This document shows positions 56,545 to 64,000 of a stretch of 64,000 nt of DNA, in pieces. The stretch's first letter is position 1, and every line of letters begins with the position of its first letter. The notes under the pieces are model-generated. The model searched no databases. It was not told the origin of the DNA and saw only the letters and a list, made by a program, of their open reading frames with translations. The translations under genes and the position numbers were made by a program. The DNA is from Collybia mongolica (lineage: Eukaryota > Basidiomycota > Agaricomycetes > Agaricales > Clitocybaceae). The stretch is from contig JAAXNY010000019.1 of the NCBI GenBank assembly GCA_013420905.1, positions 1-64,000 of the forward strand. The letters are read 5' to 3'.

Positions 56545-57145
56545 TCCGGCTCCACCCGCGAGAAATCATGTTCGTAGCTCTCAACCACATCAATTTCTCG
56601 CTTGTTCACCACCAGCCGCTTTTCCCCCTTCCAAAAGACACCCACGCTTGCCCGGACCTCATACTTGACCTGTGCTAGGTCCGCGCCAAAGCTGATGGAC
56701 GACGGCGCCGATGACGGAATCGGAATGCGGAAAAGAAATGTCGACACGCCGCGCCGCGCCTGGTGGTGGTTCTGTGGCAACGGTGGATCGCCTGGAAGGG
56801 GGTGCGCTTGAACCGCATTGGACGGTGGCAGGCCAGGACCCTGGAACAGACGTCTGCTGTGCAGGAACATGGACGTCGCTGAGTGGTCCCGCGAGGTGAG
56901 TTCTGCGCCGTGGTGTCAGCCTTGCTCCATTGCTGCTGGGTACTTGGCGTACCTTGGGACGCTAAGAGCTCTACCATCATAACGCTGATCCCAAGGCCTT
57001 TGTCTGCCCTGCATTCCATCTCCATCTTGCCCGAAACGTGGCTGCCTGCGACGAAAGTCGGGCCAGCCAAGGTTAATGAGACCTTGACCTTGGAATGGTG
57101 TGGCGACGCATTCATAGGCTCTGGCCTTGTCTGTCCAGACGCCAT
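56545..57145 (-). pseudogene. LDB19-type arrestin gene, truncated by the retroelement junction
   Basis: Exon 1 from ATG 57145 to 56953, a 50-nt intron (56903-56952, GTACGC...GCAG), then exon 2 to 56545. The protein shows VSLTLAGPTFVAGSHVSGK, MMVELLASQELTSRDHSA, FQGPGLPPSNAVQAHPLPG and VKYEVRASVGVFWKGEKR, strongly like the arrestin-N fold of fungal LDB19/Art1 family ubiquitin-ligase adaptors for membrane-protein endocytosis. Only about 180 residues remain; the C-terminal half is replaced by copy R gag. Confidence 0.85.
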
Positions 57146-58638
57146 CTTGTGTGTATTATCCTAAATTTAGAGCCTGTAAAGAATTTAGTGTCGGATATGC
57201 TGCTTGAATAAAGATATGGTTGAAAGTTGTCGAGAAGAGATATGGACAATGAGAAATGCGGTTGACGAGATTTAATGCTTGTTTGAACGAGGTTTCTTGC
57301 CGATTTGCATGAATGCAGATTCATACAGAAGCTGGAGAGGGTTGGAGGCCATGCTTTATGCTGAGAATGCCATTGTTGTGGTTGTGGTTGAGTATGGAGT
57401 GGCAGTGCAGCAGAGCCCGACAGTCGTTCAACATCTGGAAGTTTCCTAATGCAAACTCTCACACCGTCCCTCTAATTTATACCGATCGTTTGTGATCGTA
57501 GCATCGTCAACACATTGATATGGTGGCGAACAATCAGCGATGAGCGAATATGATCATTTTGTTAACTAAATAAGATTGGTCTGTGCGCACATATCCGATG
57601 ATAGGCGCTTGATCACTGAACAGGCCGAATACATTGATCTACAAATACGTGTACGGCCGTGTCAGGCGTATCTGAGGACTTCTTGTTACCTCGACCTGTG
57701 TTCCAGTCTTTCCGGAGGGGGGTTGGACAGGATGTCGACAAGGGATTCTGTAGGTAGAGCCTGAAGCTTAGAGACCAGTGATGAGACAACGTGACAAATG
57801 CTGAACGCCCTATTGGTGGCAAGCTCCTGAGCTCCAATGAATGTGGCACAACCTTCCGGTTTGGATAACAATACCTAAGCCTTATGCAACTGCTTCGAGA
57901 AGTTGGGGACTATGATTATAGTAGTATCATGTGGTCGATTGCTTTAGCCTGGGGAGTAATGGGAGATAATAGCGTAGTAGTCTCCCGTATGCAGACCCAA
58001 AACGAAGGCGATCGTTCCTTATATGGTAAAGGGACTCAATAGTACGGACGGTGGAAAAAGGGGTTCGGCGATTCAATATTGAATATTGAATATTCTGTGC
58101 TTCAGCTGCTAGTTCGACACACCCTCGAATGTTTCGGTATCTGCAGAACGAAAAACCCCTACTCACGACCCACGGCCATGCATAGATGAATCCCTTTGCC
58201 ATCAAAGAATGTTGGATTGTGTACTGCTCTTTTGCCCGTGAGCTGTTATTCTCGAATTTGTAGTAGCCGCATTGCTGTGGTGATCCTATCGCAAAATGGC
58301 GTATAAGCAGGTCTTTCGATGAAGGAGGGGCCTATCGTCCTGCAGATGGCTATCAGGGGAGATTGATACATCGACTCCCTCGTCTGAATGCATAGTCACG
58401 CATCCGATACTCATCGTTCCAACCTCCACCGTGACTAGCAGCCCCAGTTATCAGATCCCTTTCCTTTCCTTGCCTTTCCTTTCCTCTTGTTCACCCCGCT
58501 CGTTGTTTACTCACCAAGGCGCCCGGGGACAGGTGTCGGACAAACACGAGACATTTGTTCCGGAAAACGAAAGAACGGAAACCTGGAAACTTTCGCGGTT
58601 GCCACCTGGATGGCCACGACAATGTAAAGATCGGTGAA
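57146..58638. other. Intergenic region between arrestin and membrane-protein genes
   Basis: No supported gene. It has normal CpG content, a pyrimidine-rich tract (about 58455-58500) and several short chance frames. The first few hundred bases should hold the arrestin promoter. Confidence 0.5.
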
Positions 58639-59937
58639 TCATGATATATGTGGGATGAAGCCAGTCCATTCCACCTCTTTGTATGCAGCGTCGGGAAGGC
58701 CCCTCAAAGACATAAACGGCAAAACCATCAAGGCAACGCGGGCGGCGATGTACGTGAACATTCCGAAGGGTATCACCGCGTAGAACGTGATAGTGTTGTA
58801 CCAAGGAGGCACTCCCCCAAGGCTCAGTATAAGGGTAGCATCCATCAAGAACACGACCGGGACTGCGACCATGGCAATCGAAGAGATGCGCCAGAGCATC
58901 CGTTCCGCCACCGTTGGAAAAAATACATCCCAGGCTGCAAAGTGGATAGCACCGAAGCCCATTGCCAGAAACACGGCGAAGGCAGCTGTTATTCCTCGGT
59001 CCCATGGGCTCAATCTTCCTGCCCATAGGGTTGGAACTTTTATCGCATCGGGTGGGAGTTCAGAATCGTGTTCTTCGCCCTCGAAAACCCTAACCGTGAC
59101 ATTCACACAATAGTTCAGAGCGTAAATGAGAGCCTTACGGCGTGAAGGCGCAAACGACTTGTGTTTCCGTTTTTGTCGCGGCGGACCTCCTCGGAGAGGC
59201 CGTGGCCCAATTCGCACTGGATACCGCACATCAAGAGGTTTCTGCCACCATATTAGTCGGATGACGATATTCAATGTGGCGAATGCGAGGGTCACGATTT
59301 CTAGTTCTGTTACAGGTAGTTGTTGATGTGCCCGGGCAGCGCACTGGATCACGAACCACCCCATCTGGAGCAACGCAAGGCCTTTCGTTATTTCATCACC
59401 CTTGCTACGATCGACAATTTCTTCGACATCGACATCGAAAATGCTGCCTACGTCGACGGTTCCCCCAGGTTCTATATCGTGTGGCGCTATTGGTTTGAGG
59501 GTATGACCATGAGCCTTTACAAAACCACCCATGCTCATGAAGAAACCATGAACCATGGGAAGGCCGTAACCTATGTACAGAAGAACCGTCAAAATCCCTA
59601 TGCTCACCCCGGTAGAATTCACCTGCACACCTTTACTAAGCTGACGGGCAACCATTCTCTGCCGAAGAGCCCAAAGTACAACAATCTCTGGTGCGATTAT
59701 CGAGAGAAACATCAACTTGAGCCGGTGGAATGCAAGCATCACTACGCCATGTGCTGGGTCGGGGACGTTGGGATGGACCGACACCCAGGTGCATGCAATA
59801 AGGGTAACAATGCAGCTCCAGACAATCCCCCACAACGTCCTGCAGTCGTCAATGTTTTTGCAAGATGTGGTCGTCACGAATTGCTCGACAGCACGCGGTG
59901 GAGCGACGCCAAATTCATTGAGATGGTGGTAGAGCAT
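58639..59937 (-). CDS. Multi-pass membrane protein of unknown function
   Basis: Single exon, 432 residues. Hydrophobic segments are visible near residues 37-55 (GIVWSCIVTLIACTWVSV), 70-88, 110-128, 200-225, 305-325, 335-358 and 370-395, so about six to seven membrane spans. An N-terminal DDCRTLWGIVWSC motif and LPVTELEIVTLAFATLNIV match a family of uncharacterised integral membrane proteins that I recall as greatly expanded in Agaricomycetes. A basic loop (PPRQKRKHK) separates the N- and C-terminal membrane blocks. The start at 59937 gives a normal-looking N-terminus. Intact and host-encoded. Confidence 0.8.
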   Translation of the reverse strand: MLYHHLNEFGVAPPRAVEQFVTTTSCKNIDDCRTLWGIVWSCIVTLIACTWVSVHPNVPDPAHGVVMLAFHRLKLMFLSIIAPEIVVLWALRQRMVARQLSKGVQVNSTGVSIGILTVLLYIGYGLPMVHGFFMSMGGFVKAHGHTLKPIAPHDIEPGGTVDVGSIFDVDVEEIVDRSKGDEITKGLALLQMGWFVIQCAARAHQQLPVTELEIVTLAFATLNIVIRLIWWQKPLDVRYPVRIGPRPLRGGPPRQKRKHKSFAPSRRKALIYALNYCVNVTVRVFEGEEHDSELPPDAIKVPTLWAGRLSPWDRGITAAFAVFLAMGFGAIHFAAWDVFFPTVAERMLWRISSIAMVAVPVVFLMDATLILSLGGVPPWYNTITFYAVIPFGMFTYIAARVALMVLPFMSLRGLPDAAYKEVEWTGFIPHIS

Positions 59938-60216
59938 ATATGGACTTGGGGGTTTATTCGTAAGAGGGAAACTATCAGGGTTTACAAGAAAACACTAGTC
60001 GGGAATTTACCAAGATAAATATGGACCCATATATAATCACCCCCCAAACCCGTCACACCCGCATTTCACACATGGATTCAGATATCCCTGGTCCAGAGTA
60101 GCTTCCGAGGCAATCCGACATACGTCGATGCTTCGTCGGAAGTAAAAAGCCGAGTCCTCAAGTATAATGGGTATTACAACTTCAAAGCCATTGAACAAAT
60201 TTACAGACACAGTAAC

Positions 60217-61608
60217 CTAATGGTTATCAATACGGAGAGTTAGAGGTGTCCGTTTCCTGAATTCAAGTAGCTGATGCGTCCAATGAACTGGAAAACGGGC
60301 GAGGCGAGAAAAAGCAGACTCGTCTTTCGATACGAGGCGGGACCGAAGCTTCCAGGTACTCAAACTCTTCATAAGCACTGCAAAACGGGCGACGACCTCT
60401 GACATCGTCGGTCTTTTCGACGGATCATCCTGGCACATATCACGTAACAAGGGCTTTATAAAGTCCAGGCCATATTTCACGCCGAACCCAACATTGCCGC
60501 CCTGTATCTATCTTTGAGTAACGGATGATTCCGACAGTTGAAAAACGTACACCCATGAATGCATGACGGATCAGATTACCGACGCGGTAGACATCGACTG
60601 GGAAAGGATCGCACTCCGTCATGGTTTTGAATTCGGGGACGCTTCTGTCTCCACCGTATCCATCGGGACGGATGGGTACAAGGGGAGGCCCGTTCTCAGG
60701 ATTGAAGTACATTGCATCCCCAAAATCAATGTAGTAATATTTGACGGGGTGCAAGGTCCTACTATGCCGCTTGACGGGGTGGGTATAGTCCAGGCTCATG
60801 GCAGGATTGGTGGGATGAAAAGGCTCGTCGTAGAGGGGCAACGGATCCACCATTACATTGTCAAACTTCACGTCGCTGTCGTCGCCAAGGGGAGGCTGGT
60901 CAGTAGGATAAAGTATGAATATGATCGAAACTGACTTGTGAGCCACGCCTTGACTATGCATGTATTCGAGACCCTGATTAAATGAATTCTGAACCCGAGT
61001 TTTGCATGAGTGGCAAACACACACACCTCGAATAGCTGTCTGAAGAATTCAACAACTTCCCCAATTGTCTCCAACTCAGGTTCATCCCAATCGGTCAAAA
61101 ACGGAGTGACGAGAAACATGTAATCCTCGTCTGGATTTTCAAGGACCTCGTAGAGTGGTACGCAATGATTGGATGGGTGTGAGATGTGGGTGGTGTTTGA
61201 AAAGAGTTGTCCTATGTCCAATTCGTTGGTAGATGATTTCTTTAGGCGTTTCAGCATAACTTGCGCCCCATCCGACAAACGAGTGGCAGACATCACAATG
61301 GTGAACATCTTCGACAAAGAGTTCAGTGTTATACAAATTCCGGATCAAATTAGGCACTTTACCGTTCCAACTTGAGCATCTTCAAAATGTAGTCGGCTTT
61401 TTGCTGCGCCCTTCCAAGAAGCAACCCATTCCGGATGGTATCTTGGGCGAAGGAGGTAGCCACGTTCCTTGAACCAGAAGTAACGGTCCCGCCAATATAC
61501 TTCAACGCTGTACAAGCGATATTCAGCCATAGCAGTGGCGTCTAGCCTTTCTGTTTCTGTTTCGACGCGACGCTCGTCTACCATAATGGGAGTCGGGTCT
61601 TCAACCAT
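60217..61608 (-). CDS. Small protein kinase-like protein
   Basis: Five exons on the minus strand: 61608-61363, 61308-61027, 60973-60936, 60875-60551, 60501-60217. All introns are 49-60 nt GT-AG (the first ends GTCGAAG), giving 391 residues in frame. Kinase features: DGAQVMLKRLKK (ATP-anchoring Lys), the catalytic loop rebuilt across the third intron as AHNDVKFDNVM (HxDxKxxN), YYIDFGDAM (DFG) and DDPSKRPTMSEVVARF near the C-terminus. The N-terminal YWRDRYFWFKERGYLLRPRYHPEW block is typical of a kinase family common in Agaricomycetes. A longer ORF starts at 61731, but the ATG at 61608 is preferred. Probably active; substrate unknown. Confidence 0.82.
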
Positions 61609-62026
61609 GATGACACAGCTAATGCGTTGGGCGATATTAAGGCAAGGTAGCAGTCCACATCCAAGTGTTTTTCTATGCGCTAAGCGCACCTCGTGAGAGA
61701 ATTGTGTTTCATTGTACCTGCTTGGACCCACGTTTCCATTGTTCTCCTACTTCCGAAAATGTCTGGACGTAAACGCAACCTGCATCACATCGTACAGTTT
61801 CTTTGTACTCTGTTGACAGGTTTACGACCGTTGTCACACACCAGAGGTAAAACAAAAATCACAAGAAATCATCCAACCAGGAGCACGCCTGCAGGCTCCC
61901 AGTGGTTTCTGTTGTACCTCAAATAGTCTCCGTTGTTTTATTTCCTATTTAAACTCTTAGTATATTTCCGTTGTGATCCTCATTCGTGCTGGAACACGCC
62001 TTTTTTGCTTTGACTTCGACTCCAGA
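61609..62026. other. Intergenic, divergent promoter region
   Basis: Between the kinase and a small plus-strand frame. No clear element beyond AT-rich stretches. Confidence 0.4.
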
Positions 62027-62314
62027 ATGCCAGTAAATTTTCAATCCACCAGCCCTACAATAGTTGCTGTGGATGAATTAGACCTCCCGGACCCAGGACC
62101 TCCTCCACAGGAGGAGACAGCACGTGTATGGGCCCAGGTTTTTCAGTTTTTGCGAAAACCGAACCCAGACGCCAAGCTTGAGAAAGCTAGAGACAAAGTG
62201 CGCTGGGCATGGTCGAATTTCACTCGACACAATAAAATACTTAGGCAGGCCCAAGTTGCAACGCCGGAGTTGCACGAGGCGCGCCGCACGATCATGACAG
62301 AACATCAAGCGTAG
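62027..62314 (+). CDS. Small hypothetical protein
   Basis: 95 codons (MPVNFQSTSPTIVAVDELDL...), acidic and Pro-rich at the start, then basic and Trp-containing (KVRWAWSNFTRHNK). No known motif. It may be an exon of a larger gene, since possible coding sequence continues near 62525-62660. Support is weak. Confidence 0.3.
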   Translation: MPVNFQSTSPTIVAVDELDLPDPGPPPQEETARVWAQVFQFLRKPNPDAKLEKARDKVRWAWSNFTRHNKILRQAQVATPELHEARRTIMTEHQA

Positions 62315-63586
62315 GTCATCTCTGGACTGTTTGAGTGGAATGGTTTGAAGGTGACGCATTCTAGATTCATGGACATCTATGAAACTGCACTCGTAGAAAC
62401 GTCGAAGAAACAACGCAAAACTGAAGCAAAAAGACTCACGGTTTCTGCTGCCAAACTTCAGTTCAGGTCCTTGGTAAGAAAGTAGGCCCCACACAGGCTC
62501 GGCACGTTTGACTTCTTTCCCCCACAGCATTTCTCGAAGGCAGCCATTGACGAAGTCAGTGCTCAAGCAGCGGGTAGACCATTTTTCCCGAAAAGAAACC
62601 AGTCAATAGCGGGGACCGAGGTTGGTCCATTGAGATACGAAGTTGGGTTTTTAACTGATAGTAGTAATTCCCAGCAGCGTAAAGATCATATACCCGGGCA
62701 AAGCTTGACGCACAGAAACAGCAGATATGAAAGAATCCACTCCCTCGATCGCAGCAACATACACTTAATCGGCACCGGTCCTGAGTTGTCAGAAGACATA
62801 GCAATGCAACCACTGCACGATAGATGATGCAGAACTGACCAAGGCCTCAGGCATATTGTATGAAAACCAAGATACCGACTTGACAAGGTATTCATTATTT
62901 GGGACGAATGTTTCCCGCGTTGGATGTGGGGGTGGGGGCCCGGTTATCGCTTGGGTCTCTTGCATTCCGGGAGAGTTGGATGGTTTCGTTCGACATGGAA
63001 ATTTTGGAGGTGGTTGCAGATGGGGGAACCACACGAATGAGCATTAAATTAAATGAGCTGGTGATCACATGTACACGATATTTGAGCATGATAATTTATG
63101 ATGCCCACTTCATTAATCCGGACGCAGGTACATCCGTCTCCTCACAGTCCACTGCTAGTTTCGATGGACCAGTGAGCGATCCCTCTATATGTAACTATGA
63201 CTTCTTCCTTTCCCGATGTGATTTCCTGCTGACGGCAGTTGCGGGGCCAAAAAATTCCCATGCCGGACCTGCCTCAATACCCAAAAGTCAACAAAACTGC
63301 ATTCAGGTTTGTATAATACTTATCCTACAGAAGTCACAATCACCGAACCATCATACAAAAACATAATTCCAATACACGCGTCCAAACCATCATCGCCACA
63401 TCGTAGACCCAGGAAAAGTGGAACAAATGGCCCCTCAGCCTGTCGAAGATCGATGTATCCCGTCCCTCCACGCCCCACTTGATAATGAATCGATACTTGA
63501 TAAGATCCTCATAACCCGGCATGCGGTACCTAAGCTCTGTCACCAACACATCGTGTGCCACAAAGTCCTGGACCTCGACCGTTGTT
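62315..63586. other. Region without a confident gene
   Basis: Short frames on both strands (for example 62899-63366 plus) lack motifs or consistent splice models. CpG content is normal for host DNA. Confidence 0.4.
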
Positions 63587-63901
63587 TCATGCATTGAGAG
63601 CACCGACTTCGGGCAGCGTGTGTAGCCCGAAGTTACCATAAAACGCGAATATCATCTGTCCCCGACCTGCAGGACGTGGCGATAAAATCTTGAGTGGTAA
63701 GAAATATACCCGACAAGAAAATGTGAATCAACGCATCGTAGCCAATATGGATATCGCCGAAGAACTGTCCCTTTGCTGGGCACAGCTGCCCAAGACGTAT
63801 TATCCGGAGCCTCAGATCCGACTCGACCCCATCAAACTCGGGCTTCACCACGCTCCGCCCCGGAAGCCTACCGAATGCCTCCAGCGCACGGTAATGCCTA
63901 G
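63587..63901 (-). CDS. 3' end of an unidentified host gene
   Basis: Two exons on the minus strand: 63710 up to about 63901 and beyond, and 63587-63666, joined by a 43-nt intron (GTATAT...CTGCAG). The spliced protein reads ALEAFGRLPGRSVVKPEF...GYDALIHIFLSG-RGQMIFAFYGNF...EVGALNA-stop. The gene continues toward the right window edge through at least one more intron I could not place. Family not recognised. Confidence 0.45.
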
Positions 63902-64000
63902 CTTATCACCTGCACCACGGTTTCGGGGACGAGTCGTTGCCGCGCGCGAGGAAGGAAAAAGTGAACATGTCTGCTTTGAGGTGGTGGAGGTTAAGAAGGG

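Noticed and set aside
55740..56870. A single novel gene of 376 aa
   Set aside because: It is a chance fusion of host arrestin exon 2 with retrotransposon gag at about 56544.
59320..60018. Plus-strand ORF of 232 codons
   Set aside because: It is the shadow of the membrane-protein gene on the minus strand, and its composition shows no domain.
1..64000. tRNA, rRNA or prokaryotic operons
   Set aside because: No tRNA cloverleaf or rRNA-like stretch was recognised by eye, and the genes have spliceosomal introns.

Overview
The window looks like nuclear DNA of a mushroom-forming basidiomycete (Agaricomycetes). The genes have many 43-70 nt GT-AG introns. The unique flank (about 56.5-64 kb) carries an LDB19-type arrestin, a multi-pass membrane protein and a small HxD/DFG kinase of kinds I recall as expanded in Agaricomycetes. 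The rest is a nest of transposons. Family calls are from memory; no database search was run.

Layout. (1) 1-10273: copy L of a large Ty3/gypsy retrotransposon in minus-strand sense. It reads LTR (9061-10273), PBS, gag, protease, pol, then an opposite-strand gene with five exons ('cargo gene B'); the rest lies left of the window. (2) 10274-13328: a second, unrelated Ty3/gypsy element (LTR 12824-13328, gag, protease, start of RT), interrupted by copy L. (3) 13331-43780: remains of older copies of the large element flanking a giant palindrome. The palindrome proper has arms 14761-29256 and 29286-43780 around a 29-bp spacer. Each arm holds an LTR, part of an opposite-strand 'cargo gene A', a decayed multi-exon gene, a decayed Agaricomycete repeat gene, a 2.5-kb TIR element, a Tc1/mariner copy, a decayed DDE transposase with a divergent acidic partner, and a short-repeat cluster. 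(4) 43781-56544: copy R of the large element, inserted into the palindrome's copy of gene A and ending abruptly inside gag. (5) 56545-64000: the host arrestin gene cut at that junction, then ordinary host genes.

Main result. Joining copies L and R gives one element of about 14 kb: LTR - PBS - gag - (-1 frameshift) - protease - (frame overlap) - RT/RNase H/integrase - gene B (antisense, 5 exons) - gene A (antisense, 8 exons, Cys6 zinc-cluster-like) - polypurine tract - LTR. The two intron-containing genes lie inside the element, opposite to gag-pol, between integrase and the PPT. That orientation explains how their introns survive reverse transcription. Copy L looks coding-competent for everything visible. 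Copy R has dead gag and pol and a nonsense-truncated gene B, but its gene A reads open through all eight exons.

Decay across the nest is mostly C-to-T/G-to-A, often at CpG, and several stops are TGA where CGA is expected. This suggests cytosine-methylation or RIP-like mutation acting on repeats.
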